Assembly: GCF_020404765.1 (NCBI RefSeq)
Contig: NZ_JAIVEM010000057.1
Coordinates: 1 to 61,423, forward strand
Source of the DNA: Paenibacillus sp. BJ-4
GTDB taxonomy: Bacteria > Bacillota > Bacilli > Paenibacillales > Paenibacillaceae
Reading direction: 5' to 3'
DNA: 61,423 bases
The notes beneath the pieces were generated by a model. That model saw only the letters and a program-made list of their open reading frames with translations, ran no database searches and had not been told where the DNA came from. Within the stretch, counting starts at the first letter, position 1; every line of letters begins with the position of its first letter. Shown here piece after piece: positions 40,614 to 49,808 of the stretch. Made by a program: the position numbers and the translations under genes.

Positions 40614-41885
40614 GTGAACAAGGCCAAGATGACATTCCGGTTCGATCAACAGCTGCCAGAGACAAGCCGGGAGGAAAAGCTACAGGTGCTTCCGTACAAA
40701 AACGGGCCAATTGCAAGCGAACGGAGTGAAACGATTAGAGATACGGGATTAGATCAAAATGAGAAGCAGCCTCAAGGCGTTAACCCGCATGAAAGCACAA
40801 AACGGATTAGCGGGATAGGAGAAAATATTGAACATGAGCAAGAAGCAAAACTTGATGAACCTGTGAGTGATAAGAAACGTGCTACAACCCGACGTTTTGC
40901 TTCATCGTTGAGGACACAGGAGGGATGGGACGACCCCTTTGGCCGTTCAGCGGCTTCCTGGTCAGATGCAGACGTTCTGCCAGATGGCCAGGAAGAGGGG
41001 AGAGGTGAGGAAACTTATCATTACAGTCAAGAGTACCGGAAGCGTCCGCCCCACCCCTCCAGATGGAAGCTGATCGGCTCAGTAGCCAGCGCGCTGGTGA
41101 CTGGAGGAATGTTTGGATATATCATGTTGCTGCTGTTTAACGGAGGCGGAATAGTCCCGGGATCAGAATCCTCAGCAGAGCAGGCTTTACCAGTCTTTAA
41201 TGAATCTGTTAGCACAGGCACACCGTCCGCAAAAGAGAATACTAACCCCGTCAATGTCGTAGCGGCTCAAGTGCCTCCACAAACCTATTATTTGCTGCAG
41301 TACGGGGTTTTCAGCACTCCAGAACGGGCCTTGCAAGCCAAAGAAGAACTGTTGAAGGCAGGCATTGCTGCCGGAGGGGATACCGAGGACCAAAATCGGG
41401 TTTATGCAGGAATATCACCAGACAGGGAGCAGGCCAAGCTGCTCAGCAATCAATTGAAGACGCAGGGCGTCGAACTGTATGTTCGGGAGCTTCGATTGCC
41501 TGGATTGGAAAAAGCCGCCTATGCAGGCGAAGGTGAAAAGCTCACTGCCTTTTTTCAGTTAAGCAGCACATTAGTAAGCAAACTGAGCGGACTTAGCTCA
41601 TCTCTGCTCGGAGATGGCGGTCCAACTGCCGTGCCCGTCTCCGAAATGAAGGAGCTGAATGATCTTCATCAGCAGTGGACGCAAAATATCGCTGCGCTTC
41701 CCTCCGGACTTCCGAAGGAAGCGGCCGCCTCTGCGGCTTCGCTGGAAAAGGCGATGAACAGTGCAATCTCTGCACTTGGAGAGTATAACAAGCACACAGC
41801 CAAGGAGCACATTTGGGAGATTCAGTCCTCAATGATGGAATATGTTTTGCGTGAGAATGAATTTATCCAATTCATAAAACAATAG
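40614..41885 (+). CDS. spoIIB: SpoIIB-like SPOR-domain membrane protein
   Basis: This 423-residue protein has a long hydrophilic N-terminal part (residues 1-155), one membrane helix (SVASALVTGGMFGYIMLLLF), and an extracytoplasmic SPOR-like repeat beginning YYLLQYGVFSTPERALQAKEE. In Bacillus, SpoIIB sits between folC/comC and maf and guides septal peptidoglycan thinning during engulfment. Position and architecture fit, but sequence conservation of SpoIIB is low. The GTG at 40614 is chosen because AAGGAGG lies 9 nt ahead; the ATG at 40590 is upstream of that site. Confidence 0.72.
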   Translation: MNKAKMTFRFDQQLPETSREEKLQVLPYKNGPIASERSETIRDTGLDQNEKQPQGVNPHESTKRISGIGENIEHEQEAKLDEPVSDKKRATTRRFASSLRTQEGWDDPFGRSAASWSDADVLPDGQEEGRGEETYHYSQEYRKRPPHPSRWKLIGSVASALVTGGMFGYIMLLLFNGGGIVPGSESSAEQALPVFNESVSTGTPSAKENTNPVNVVAAQVPPQTYYLLQYGVFSTPERALQAKEELLKAGIAAGGDTEDQNRVYAGISPDREQAKLLSNQLKTQGVELYVRELRLPGLEKAAYAGEGEKLTAFFQLSSTLVSKLSGLSSSLLGDGGPTAVPVSEMKELNDLHQQWTQNIAALPSGLPKEAAASAASLEKAMNSAISALGEYNKHTAKEHIWEIQSSMMEYVLRENEFIQFIKQ

Positions 41886-41899
41886 ACTAACCATATTTT

Positions 41900-41940
41900 C
41901 CGGCAGGGAACTGGAAATAGTTCCCCATGCCGGATTTCTG
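41900..41940 (+). terminator. Terminator after the spoIIB-like gene
   Basis: CCGGC and GGGAAC (41900-41911) pair with GTTCCC and GCCGG (41920-41933), followed by ATTTCTGTTT. Confidence 0.7.
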
Positions 41941-41941
41941 T

Positions 41942-41970
41942 TTGTATTGCAGTACAAATCACCGTATAAT
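41942..41970 (+). promoter_or_regulatory. Promoter of the DUF4321-maf-radC unit
   Basis: TTGTAT (41942-41947) and TATAAT (41965-41970) with a 17-bp spacer, immediately after the preceding terminator. Confidence 0.65.
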
Positions 41971-42006
41971 AATGAAGGTGTCAAAAAATGGCGAGGGAAG
42001 ATCAGG

Positions 42007-42249
42007 ATGAAAAAAAATGTAGGAATGCTTATATTGTTTTTGTTGCTCGGTTGGCTTTTGGGCGCATGGATTGCCAAGGCCCTTCAATCGTTCAAAGTCC
42101 TTTCCTTTCTGACCCACCCCACTACGATATCCTGGTCGCCGAGAGCGGATCTGGATATTATCAGTTACAACATAACGATAAATTTTGAATTGAGCCTGCT
42201 TAGTCTGATCGGCATCATCGCCGCGTTCTGGCTGTATCGCAGGCTCTAA
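42007..42249 (+). CDS. Small membrane protein, DUF4321 type
   Basis: This 80-residue protein has two hydrophobic helices, VGMLILFLLLGWLLGAWIAKA at the N-terminus and LSLLSLIGIIAAFWLYRRL at the very end, joined by a short polar loop. It resembles the DUF4321 family, which I recall next to maf in Firmicutes; function unknown. ATG 42007 is likely; the longer reading from 41947 runs through the promoter. Confidence 0.7.
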   Translation: MKKNVGMLILFLLLGWLLGAWIAKALQSFKVLSFLTHPTTISWSPRADLDIISYNITINFELSLLSLIGIIAAFWLYRRL

Positions 42250-42271
42250 CTGATGAAAAGGAGCTTCCCTT

Positions 42272-42880
42272 ATGGACGGGAAAATTACGCCCCGCATTAT
42301 TCTGGCATCGACTTCACCGAGAAGGAAGGAACTGCTCGCATTTTTGAGACTCCCCTTTGAGGTGATGCCGAGTCATGCGGATGAGAGCACGCCTGAGAGC
42401 TGGACGCCTCAGCAAATTGTGGAGACCCTTGCGGCACGTAAAGCCGAAGCGGTCGTGAACGTTGCCGCACAGTCCGAAGAAGCTGGACTGGTGATTGGGA
42501 GTGATACCATTGTCGTGCTGGATGGCTTGGTATTGGGCAAACCTGCTGATCATGCGGACGCGGTTCGTATGCTGACTGCATTGCAGGGAAGAACACACCT
42601 TGTGTACACCGGGGTGGCCTGCATACATACCGTAACCGGCAAAACGCTTGTCAGACATCGCCAAACGGAGGTTACAATGAAACCTTTGAGCCATGAGCAA
42701 ATAGTGGCGTATGTGAATACAGGCGAACCGTCTGACAAAGCAGGAGCGTATGGCATTCAGGGTATGGGTGCTACGCTGGTGGAATCGATTCAGGGTTGTT
42801 ATTTTAACGTCGTAGGATTGCCGCTTTCACTGCTGTCGGACATGCTGTCCGATTTTGGAGTGAATGTGCTGCGTCCTTAA
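42272..42880 (+). CDS. maf: Maf nucleotide pyrophosphatase
   Basis: Maf proteins hydrolyse non-canonical or excess nucleoside triphosphates (dTTP/UTP class) and, when overproduced in Bacillus, inhibit septation. The 202 residues begin with the family signature ILASTSPRRKELLAFL; IGSDTIVVLDGLVLGKP and GEPSDKAGAYGIQG follow. Ribosome site AAAGGAG. It is followed by radC after 13 bp, the conserved maf-radC-mreB order. Confidence 0.93.
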   Translation: MDGKITPRIILASTSPRRKELLAFLRLPFEVMPSHADESTPESWTPQQIVETLAARKAEAVVNVAAQSEEAGLVIGSDTIVVLDGLVLGKPADHADAVRMLTALQGRTHLVYTGVACIHTVTGKTLVRHRQTEVTMKPLSHEQIVAYVNTGEPSDKAGAYGIQGMGATLVESIQGCYFNVVGLPLSLLSDMLSDFGVNVLRP

Positions 42881-42893
42881 AGGGGATAAACAT

Positions 42894-43586
42894 ATGTTGG
42901 AGTCGCCAATACCGATGCTTCGCGACCTCCCCCATGAAGAACGACCAAGAGAGCGCATGATGACATATGGGGCAGATGCTTTGAGTAACGCGGAGTTGCT
43001 GGCAATATTGCTGCGTACAGGAACACAAAATGAGTCGTCGGTGCATTTGGCGCAGCGTATTTTACAGCAGGCGGGGAACTTGCGTCAACTGGTGGATATG
43101 AGTCTGAGCGAGTTGACCCAGATTAAGGGCATTGGAAATGCTAAAGCGATACAGCTAAAAGCGGGTATCGAACTGGGGCGCAGATTAGCATTATCTCGCC
43201 ATTTGGAGACCCCCGTGATCAGTTGCCCGCGGGATGTGGCAGATCTGCTGTTTGAACAGCTTCGTTATTTGCAGAAAGAGCATTTTGTATGCTTGTTCCT
43301 AAATACTAAAAATCATGTCATTGCCCAGGAAACACTATCTATGGGCAGCCTGAATTCCGCCATCGTGCATCCTCGTGAAGTGTTTCGGGCGGCAATCAAA
43401 TGCAGTAGTGCTTCGATTATTTGTGCTCATAACCATCCGAGCGGTGATCCGAAGCCAAGCCCGGAGGATGTCCAGTTGACCCGCCGCCTGATGGATGCGG
43501 GCAACATTGTGGGTATCGACGTGCTCGATCATATTGTGATCGGGGACGGGACCTTTGTAAGTTTGAAGGAGCAAGGTCTGATATAA
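42894..43586 (+). CDS. radC: RadC/YsxA family JAB-domain protein
   Basis: This 230-residue protein has an N-terminal helix-hairpin-helix segment (LTQIKGIGNAKAIQLKAGIEL). A C-terminal JAMM/JAB domain follows with the metal motif AHNHPSGDPKPSPEDVQLT. RadC was once linked to DNA repair, but the role is unproven. ATG 42894 is preceded by AAAGGGGAT; the in-frame start at 42864 overlaps maf. Confidence 0.92.
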   Translation: MLESPIPMLRDLPHEERPRERMMTYGADALSNAELLAILLRTGTQNESSVHLAQRILQQAGNLRQLVDMSLSELTQIKGIGNAKAIQLKAGIELGRRLALSRHLETPVISCPRDVADLLFEQLRYLQKEHFVCLFLNTKNHVIAQETLSMGSLNSAIVHPREVFRAAIKCSSASIICAHNHPSGDPKPSPEDVQLTRRLMDAGNIVGIDVLDHIVIGDGTFVSLKEQGLI

Positions 43587-43691
43587 TATAATATTTAAAT
43601 CAAACATTTAAATACGACCGGCTAAGCCGGCCTGAATAAACCGTTTATACATGGATAACAGATTTCAGGGAAGAGAAAAGGAGATTACATC

Positions 43692-44726
43692 ATGCTGGGT
43701 GGCTTTACAAAAGATTTGGGAATTGATTTGGGGACGGCAAATACGCTGGTATACGTAAGAGGAAAAGGAATTGTGGTTCGTGAACCATCTGTAGTCGCTT
43801 TGCGTACAGATACAAAAACCATTGAAGCTGTGGGTGAATCTGCGAAAAAAATGATTGGTCGCACACCTGGGAATATCCGTGCGATTCGTCCGATGAAGGA
43901 TGGCGTCATTGCTGACTTTGATACGACAGCAACGATGATCAAATATTTTATTCGTCAGGCGCAAGCCCAACGTTCATTGTTTCCACGTCATCCAAACGTG
44001 ATGGTTTGCGTACCTTCAGGCATTACTGCGGTCGAGCAGCGTGCGGTTGAAGATGCGACGAAGCAAGCAGGCGCGCGGGAGGCGTACACGATTGAGGAGC
44101 CGTTTGCAGCTGCAATTGGCGCCGATCTTCCTGTGTGGGAGCCTACAGGCAGTATGGTTGTCGATATCGGTGGAGGTACAACCGAGGTTGCAGTCATTTC
44201 CTTGGGTGGCATTGTAACAAGTCGTTCTGTGCGTGTGGCTGGTGATGAAATGGATGAGTCCATCATCCAGTACGTGAAGCGCCAATATAACCTGATGATT
44301 GGTGAGCGGACTTCAGAGCAGCTGAAAATGGAAGTTGGTTCGGCCATGCCACTAGAGCAGGTGGAGACATCGGAAATCCGTGGACGCGACCTGGTGACAG
44401 GATTGCCGAAGACAATTACGATTACTTCCGATGAAATTAGCGAAGCGTTGTCGGATACAGTGAATGCGATTGTGGATGCGGTCAAAGTAACACTGGAAAA
44501 ATGTCCTCCCGAGTTAGCGGCAGACATCATGGACAGAGGAATTGTACTGACTGGCGGTGGAGCACTTTTGCGTAACCTGGACAAGCTGTTGGCGGGTGAA
44601 ACCGGAATGCCGGTGATCGTAGCGGAAAATCCTCTGGACTGTGTAGCGATTGGTACGGGCAGAGCACTTGAAAATATCCATTTGTTCAAATCGCGGAGCA
44701 GTTCTGCCGTCCGTTCCAAACGTTGA
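43692..44726 (+). CDS. mreB: Rod shape-determining protein MreB
   Basis: MreB is the actin-like filament former that organises sidewall peptidoglycan synthesis. The 344 residues contain the phosphate 1 loop [11 protein letters not shown] near residue 8, phosphate 2 [17 protein letters not shown] near 157, and the adenosine motif [14 protein letters not shown] near 286. It begins the mreB-mreC-mreD-minC-minD order as in Bacillus. Ribosome site AAAGGAGA. Confidence 0.97.
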   Translation: MLGGFTKDLGIDLGTANTLVYVRGKGIVVREPSVVALRTDTKTIEAVGESAKKMIGRTPGNIRAIRPMKDGVIADFDTTATMIKYFIRQAQAQRSLFPRHPNVMVCVPSGITAVEQRAVEDATKQAGAREAYTIEEPFAAAIGADLPVWEPTGSMVVDIGGGTTEVAVISLGGIVTSRSVRVAGDEMDESIIQYVKRQYNLMIGERTSEQLKMEVGSAMPLEQVETSEIRGRDLVTGLPKTITITSDEISEALSDTVNAIVDAVKVTLEKCPPELAADIMDRGIVLTGGGALLRNLDKLLAGETGMPVIVAENPLDCVAIGTGRALENIHLFKSRSSSAVRSKR

Positions 44727-44742
44727 ATCGGGGGTGTAGGAA

Positions 44743-45600
44743 CTGTTTAAGCTGTTTGGCAATAAAAGACTATTTATTCTATTGATCGGAATCGTTCTGT
44801 TTATTGCCCTTATGGGGATTACACTTGGACAGAGAAGTTCCTTAACCTGGCCAGAGAAGTTCGCCAGAGATTCAATTGGCTTTGTGCAAGGTATCTTTTA
44901 CAGGCCCGCTTCAGCAATAGCGGGCTTCTTTGAAGATATCGGAAATATGCGGAGCATCTATAAAGAAAACGAACGTTTGAAAATTGCGGTGGCACAGCTT
45001 ACTACAGAGCAAATTCAAACCCGCAATCTTAAAGAGACTAATGCTAGATATAAGGAAGAATTGAAGTTTACTAAGGAGCAAATGGCGAAAGACAATTATG
45101 ATTGGCGTGTTGCTCAAGTGAACAGTGTCAGCAATGATTCCAAAACACTCGTCATCGATATTGGGGAAAAGGATGGAGCGCGAGTCGGCCAGGAAGTAAG
45201 ATCTATGGAAGGCTTTGTAGGAGTTATTAGCAGAACCGCAAATTTCACCTCTACAGTGACGTTACTGACTACTTTGGACCCTAAAAATCCAAACTCTTAT
45301 GCAATCGCTGCTACTGCACTAGGGAAAGAAAAAACATTTGGCATGGTAGAAAGCTATGATCCTGTTACTAATACGTTTCAAATGACAAAAATTTCGGAAG
45401 ATGATCCCATTGCCAAGGGAGATCAGATTATTACGTCTGGTGGAGGCGGGAAATTCCGTAAAAACCTGCAGATCGGTACAGTTGAAAAAATTCAGGTTGG
45501 GGAGTTTGGTCAAACACGGACAGCGATTATTAAACCGGCAGCCAGCTTTGTGGATTGGAAGGAACTGTTCGTTTTGTACACTCCTGAGGTACCGGAATAA
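44743..45600 (+). CDS. mreC: Rod shape-determining protein MreC (apparent CTG start)
   Basis: MreC is a single-pass membrane protein outside the cell membrane that links MreB to penicillin-binding proteins. Residues around 11-30 form the membrane helix, followed by a coiled coil (IYKENERLKIAVAQLTTEQ) and the beta-rich C-terminal domain. The first TTG in frame, 44782, would cut the N-terminal LFKLFGNKRLFIL segment, which resembles the normal MreC start. A stop codon lies at 44737-44739 and no ATG, GTG or TTG occurs between. CTG at 44743, 7 nt after GGGGGTG, is therefore the best start, giving 285 residues. Confidence 0.85.
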   Translation: MFKLFGNKRLFILLIGIVLFIALMGITLGQRSSLTWPEKFARDSIGFVQGIFYRPASAIAGFFEDIGNMRSIYKENERLKIAVAQLTTEQIQTRNLKETNARYKEELKFTKEQMAKDNYDWRVAQVNSVSNDSKTLVIDIGEKDGARVGQEVRSMEGFVGVISRTANFTSTVTLLTTLDPKNPNSYAIAATALGKEKTFGMVESYDPVTNTFQMTKISEDDPIAKGDQIITSGGGGKFRKNLQIGTVEKIQVGEFGQTRTAIIKPAASFVDWKELFVLYTPEVPE

Positions 45601-46130
45601 TGAAGATGCGCGGTCAGGTCTTAATACTGCTGCTGTTTGTGTTGTTTATAGCCGAAGGAACGATTCTTCCGTGGCTTCTTCCCGATAGCTGGCATTCAAG
45701 GATGGTGCCTAATCTCGTATATGTCGTAATCTTGTTTGTATCTGTGTATTACAGCCGCCATACCGCATTAGTGCTGGGTATTGTATTTGGACTTATTCAT
45801 GATGTAGTCTATTACGGGTTTATCATTGGGCCTTACTCTTTTGCAATGGGGTTGTCTGCATACTTATTGGGACTTGTTTTTACAGCCAGGCGTGCACCGA
45901 TGCCCATTATGATGGCAGTTGTGTTGATTGGAAGTTTTCTGCTGGACTCTATACTTTTTGGCATTGATCAGCTGTTCCAGCTGAACCATCAGACTTTCGA
46001 CTGGGCGCTAGCTCAGTATATGATTCCTGATTTGTTTATCCATTTTCTGTTTGCCCTCATTATTTATGTCCCCGTTCGCAAGCAATTGCAGCGTTTGGGT
46101 ACGCGTGTGAAAAAAGAAGAAGCTGTCTAG
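45600..46130 (+). CDS. mreD: Rod shape-determining protein MreD
   Basis: MreD is the integral membrane partner of MreC in the elongation machinery. The 176 residues form about five hydrophobic helices (for example MVPNLVYVVILFVSVYYS, and a helix in the last third ending at LIIYVPVRKQLQRL). Its ATG overlaps the mreC stop, so synthesis is coupled. Confidence 0.9.
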   Translation: MKMRGQVLILLLFVLFIAEGTILPWLLPDSWHSRMVPNLVYVVILFVSVYYSRHTALVLGIVFGLIHDVVYYGFIIGPYSFAMGLSAYLLGLVFTARRAPMPIMMAVVLIGSFLLDSILFGIDQLFQLNHQTFDWALAQYMIPDLFIHFLFALIIYVPVRKQLQRLGTRVKKEEAV

Positions 46131-46144
46131 GTCTTTTTACACAC

Positions 46145-46188
46145 ATTTTGTCCGGGTTAGCAGGGATTTGACGTCCCGGGGACGAAAT
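46145..46188 (+). other. Hairpin between mreD and minC
   Basis: ATTTTGTCCGGG (46145-46156) pairs with CCC..GGACGAAAT (46175-46188) with a two-base bulge. There is no T-run, so it may be a processing or partial termination site rather than a full terminator. Confidence 0.4.
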
Positions 46189-46212
46189 GATTGAAATAGG
46201 AGGGACAGGCTA

Positions 46213-46875
46213 ATGGCAGTAAAATCGAATCATGTCACGATTAAAGGCATCAAAGACGGCCTGGTATTCCTGCTGGACGATCAATGCGAGTTTGAGGATT
46301 TGCTAGGTGAGCTGCGTTTTAAGCTGGAGCACAGTCATCAAAATATTTTAACAGGCCCAATCATTCATGTGGATATTAAGCTGGGAAGCCGGGAAGTGAC
46401 AGAGGAACAGAAGGAAAGTATTCTGGAGATTTTGAGGCAGAAGGGGAATCTGCTCATACGGTCTATAGAATCGCCCGGGCTACCTGCCGAAGTGCAGGGA
46501 AAGCCTCCTATTCACACGGTGACAGGGATTATCCGGTCAGGTCAAGTGCTTCATCACAATGGAAATCTACTTTTTTTGGGAGATGTAAACCCGGGCGGAA
46601 TTATAACATGTACCGGTGATATCTATGTCCTCGGCGCTCTGCGCGGCATGGCGCACGCAGGCATGGAGGGAAACAGCGAAGCGATTATCGCGGCCTCCTA
46701 TTTTGCACCGACACAACTGCGAATTTCCGAAATGATCAGCCGTCCACCAGACGAATGGGAGACACGTGAATCTGGCATGGAGTTTGCGTATCTCAAGGAT
46801 GGCGCTATGCAAATAGATAAAATGAGCAATATCGTGCGTCTGGGCCGCGATTTTAACGTGTTCAAAGGGGTGTAG
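46213..46875 (+). CDS. minC: Septum site-determining protein MinC
   Basis: MinC blocks FtsZ ring assembly away from midcell and is activated by MinD. The 220 residues have the N-terminal FtsZ-inhibitory domain (to about residue 100) and a C-terminal beta-helix with glycine turns (GDVNPGGIITCTGDIYVLGALRGMAHAG). Ribosome site AGGAGGGA. minD follows after 3 bp. Confidence 0.94.
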   Translation: MAVKSNHVTIKGIKDGLVFLLDDQCEFEDLLGELRFKLEHSHQNILTGPIIHVDIKLGSREVTEEQKESILEILRQKGNLLIRSIESPGLPAEVQGKPPIHTVTGIIRSGQVLHHNGNLLFLGDVNPGGIITCTGDIYVLGALRGMAHAGMEGNSEAIIAASYFAPTQLRISEMISRPPDEWETRESGMEFAYLKDGAMQIDKMSNIVRLGRDFNVFKGV

Positions 46876-46878
46876 CAC

Positions 46879-47676
46879 ATGGGAGAGGCTATCGTCGTCA
46901 CTTCAGGAAAAGGCGGCGTCGGTAAAACGACGACGTCAGCCAATATAGGAACAGCGCTTGCACTGCTTGGCAAAAAGGTATGCCTGGTGGATACCGATAT
47001 CGGTCTACGTAATCTGGACGTGGTAATGGGTCTGGAAAATCGGATTATTTATGATCTGGTTGATGTAGCCGAAGGTCGTTGCCGTTTAAATCAGGCTCTG
47101 GTCAAGGATAAGCGATTTGAGGAGCTGTATATGCTGCCTGCCGCTCAAACTAAGGACAAGAGTGCTGTTACGCCTGAGCAGGTTAAGGATATTATTTTGG
47201 AGCTTAAAAAGGATTTTGAATATATATTGATTGACTGCCCTGCTGGTATTGAGCAAGGCTTCAAAAATGCCATTGCCGGGGCGGATCAGGCCATTGTTGT
47301 AACTACCCCGGAAAATGCTGCCGTACGCGATGCCGACCGGGTCATTGGTTTGCTGGAAAGTTCACATGTGACTTCACCCAAGCTGGTGGTTAACCGTATT
47401 CGTAACAGCATGGTTAAATCTGGGGATATGTTGGATATTGATGGGATTTTACAAGTGCTTAGCATAGACCTCATTGGGATCGTTCCTGATGATGAAATGG
47501 TGATCAAAGCAGCCAATACGGGAGAACCTACTGTCATGAATCCAGATTCACAAGCAGCGATCGCTTATCGCAACATTGCGAGACGGATTTTGGGCGATAC
47601 GGTGCCCCTTATGCAGATGGACCAAAAGAAAAGCGTAATGACACGCTTTAAGAAATTTTTTGGTATGGGTGGATGA
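46879..47676 (+). CDS. minD: Septum site-determining protein MinD
   Basis: MinD is the membrane-binding ParA-type ATPase that recruits MinC. The 265 residues start with the deviant Walker A SGKGGVGKTT (residues 9-18) and keep DTDIGLRNLDVVMGLENR and the amphipathic membrane-targeting tail (TRFKKFFGMGG). Confidence 0.97.
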   Translation: MGEAIVVTSGKGGVGKTTTSANIGTALALLGKKVCLVDTDIGLRNLDVVMGLENRIIYDLVDVAEGRCRLNQALVKDKRFEELYMLPAAQTKDKSAVTPEQVKDIILELKKDFEYILIDCPAGIEQGFKNAIAGADQAIVVTTPENAAVRDADRVIGLLESSHVTSPKLVVNRIRNSMVKSGDMLDIDGILQVLSIDLIGIVPDDEMVIKAANTGEPTVMNPDSQAAIAYRNIARRILGDTVPLMQMDQKKSVMTRFKKFFGMGG

Positions 47677-47736
47677 GTAAAACCGTGAGTTTTAGTTGGG
47701 AGACGCTCCGCGTGTGATTTAATCTTATGATCGCTG

Positions 47737-47793
47737 TTGCCTATGAATTCCGTGAATTGTATGAAACCATAAATGGTTGGAATTCACAGGCAA
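47737..47793 (+). other. Long stem-loop downstream of minD
   Basis: Arms of 15 bp with one mismatch (47737-47751 and 47779-47793) enclose an inner AACCAT/ATGGTT hairpin (47765-47778). About ten bases further, GCGAA (47796-47800) pairs with TTCGC (47804-47808) ahead of AGGCTTTTT, a short terminator-like element. The rest of the 367-bp gap between minD and spoIVFA (47677-48042) is AT-rich with nothing else recognisable apart from the terminator at 47921. Confidence 0.5.
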
Positions 47794-47920
47794 AGGCGAA
47801 CGCTTCGCAGGCTTTTTAAAGCCATGCAATCTTTTTATTTGTAATACTGGGCACTTAAATAAGTGGTAGTCTTATGTAAATGTTTTTGTCTTGTCTCGCT
47901 ATCCTCCATATACCCCTGCA

Positions 47921-47946
47921 ACCGGTGTAATTACGCCGGTTTTTTT
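47921..47946 (+). terminator. Terminator upstream of spoIVFA
   Basis: Ten-base arms (47921-47930 and 47931-47940) with a tight loop followed by six T residues; it insulates spoIVF from minD. Confidence 0.75.
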
Positions 47947-48042
47947 GATTTTTCAGGAGCGTAATCCCGAACTGGACAACATAAGTTGAAGCCCGTCCTC
48001 ATAAGATGTATCAAACATACCTCGCTGAGGGGGCTGAACAGG

Positions 48043-48888
48043 ATGAATAAAAATTCCGGAATCAAGCAGCGCAGAGAAGAACGTATACAACAGCTAATCG
48101 CGGAAGGGCAATCCAAACCACATTCCTCTGGTGTATATCAGGACAGGTTCGGGAATAGAGAAATGAAGCCATTGCCCGTAATCAGTGCAAATCTGCCCAG
48201 AGATCCGGAAACTGAGTGGAAAAACGAACGGCAACGCTGGCGTCAATCTTTCGGAGAGAATCGTCGCCCGTCTTTTTGGACTTCTTTTTGGCGCAGAACA
48301 GTAATGGCAACTGTATTATTTGGAATGGTATGGGGATTGTTTCGCTGGGATATTCCCTATGCGGTGAATTTGAGAATGTTTATCGCAGATTCCTTGAATA
48401 AGGATTTGGATTTTGCAGCCGCTAGACAATGGTATGGAACTTATTTTGACGGGGCCCCTTCCTTTTTGCCGATTTTTGGCGAAGAGACTGAAACGCACAA
48501 GGTGAATGCGGGGCGAAAGGCCTTTCCGCCGATTGAAGGCGACGTAACACAGCCGTTTGCACTAAGCCTTAAAGGTGTGGAAATTACACCGAATGCTACC
48601 AACAATGGGGCAGTCGCTGTTAAAAGTATAGATGCAGGACGTGTATTGGACATTTTGAATCATCCCAAAAGTGGAATTACAATTACAATTCGTCACACGG
48701 GTGGTATTACAGCAACATATGGAAGGCTTTCCCGCTCTACCCTAAAGGTAAACGACTGGGTTCAGGAGGGGGACGAGGTCGGTGTACTTCCAGCAAGCCA
48801 TAGCGCCAATGAGGCGGTGACTCTGTTTTTTGCAATGCAGAGGGGGGATCAATATATTGATCCAACGGAAGTGGTAGCTCTTGATTAA
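48043..48888 (+). CDS. spoIVFA: Stage IV sporulation protein FA
   Basis: SpoIVFA holds the SpoIVFB protease inactive in the outer forespore membrane until the SpoIVB signal arrives. This 281-residue protein has a basic N-terminal region, one membrane helix (RRTVMATVLFGMVWGLF, about residue 85-101) and a C-terminal M23/LytM-like domain. The metal ligands of active M23 peptidases are not apparent, so it is probably a non-catalytic fold. ATG 48043 follows GAGGGGG by 9 nt. spoIVFB overlaps its end. Confidence 0.85.
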   Translation: MNKNSGIKQRREERIQQLIAEGQSKPHSSGVYQDRFGNREMKPLPVISANLPRDPETEWKNERQRWRQSFGENRRPSFWTSFWRRTVMATVLFGMVWGLFRWDIPYAVNLRMFIADSLNKDLDFAAARQWYGTYFDGAPSFLPIFGEETETHKVNAGRKAFPPIEGDVTQPFALSLKGVEITPNATNNGAVAVKSIDAGRVLDILNHPKSGITITIRHTGGITATYGRLSRSTLKVNDWVQEGDEVGVLPASHSANEAVTLFFAMQRGDQYIDPTEVVALD

Positions 48889-49759
48889 TGTCCGGGGTGT
48901 GACCTTATCACTGCATCCACTGTTTGTACTGGTCATGCTGACCTCTGTGTTGACTGGACATTTTATTGAGATCATGACCTTGTTTACACTGGTGTTTATC
49001 CATGAGCTCGGTCATGCGACAGCCGCTTCGTTGTTGGGCGCGCGAGTGCTTTCCATACAGATGCTCCCCTTTGGAGGAGTGGCGGTCATTGAGGATCAGG
49101 GCAAGCTCAGTGCGTGGAAGGAAATCGTCATAGCGTTGGCAGGTCCCCTACAAAATGGAATCATGATCATCATCCTTTTATGGCTCAAAAATGTGAACGG
49201 GGTTGAGCATGATTATGTAAATTATATCATTCAGGGAAATGCAGTTATTGCACTGTTCAATTTGTTGCCGATTTTACCGCTAGATGGTGGGAAAATACTA
49301 CAGTCGCTGATCAGCTTGTTTCTTTCTTATCACCGTACATTAGTGTGGACTTTTCGGGCCAGTATCGTGACGAGCTTGCTATTTTGCATCTACGGAATTT
49401 TTCCATTGTTAAGACAAAATGAATCTGTGCATTTAAATCTGCTGGCGGTAGGGATTTTTTTGCTTTATTCTAATATTGTGGATTATCGTAATATCCCTTA
49501 CCGCTTTATACGTTTTTTGCTGGGGAGGGACGAGCTTTTTTACCGCGAAGCAGCTAAGGGAAGTATTGCCTTACCTATTGTCTCCTTGCCAGTGAAACAT
49601 TTGGAGCCTGTTTTGCGTCTTTTTAGAAGAGATCGGTATCATATGGTTTACGTGATGAATGAACAGGGACGGATTGTAGCCGTACTGCCGGAGCAGCGCC
49701 TTATTCGCTCTTATTTTGCGGCACGTCCGCCAGATGGTGAGGAACCCAAGCCCAAATAA
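48881..49759 (+). CDS. spoIVFB: Stage IV sporulation protein FB, SigmaK-processing protease
   Basis: SpoIVFB is the site-2-type intramembrane metalloprotease that activates pro-SigmaK in the mother cell. The 292 residues contain the zinc motif HELGH in VFIHELGHATAA and the second motif NLLPILPLDGGKILQ; several membrane helices are visible, and the C-terminal part resembles a CBS domain. The start is a TTG at 48881 overlapping the spoIVFA stop, implying coupled translation. Confidence 0.93.
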   Translation: MINVRGVTLSLHPLFVLVMLTSVLTGHFIEIMTLFTLVFIHELGHATAASLLGARVLSIQMLPFGGVAVIEDQGKLSAWKEIVIALAGPLQNGIMIIILLWLKNVNGVEHDYVNYIIQGNAVIALFNLLPILPLDGGKILQSLISLFLSYHRTLVWTFRASIVTSLLFCIYGIFPLLRQNESVHLNLLAVGIFLLYSNIVDYRNIPYRFIRFLLGRDELFYREAAKGSIALPIVSLPVKHLEPVLRLFRRDRYHMVYVMNEQGRIVAVLPEQRLIRSYFAARPPDGEEPKPK

Positions 49760-49808
49760 ATGTTTTAAGAGTTGAGGAAGAGGCTGTATTCAGAGAGGTT
49801 GAAAAACC

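Noticed and set aside
43988..44719. 243-codon open frame on the minus strand opposite mreB
   Set aside because: Serine/proline-rich complement of mreB codons, no ribosome site.
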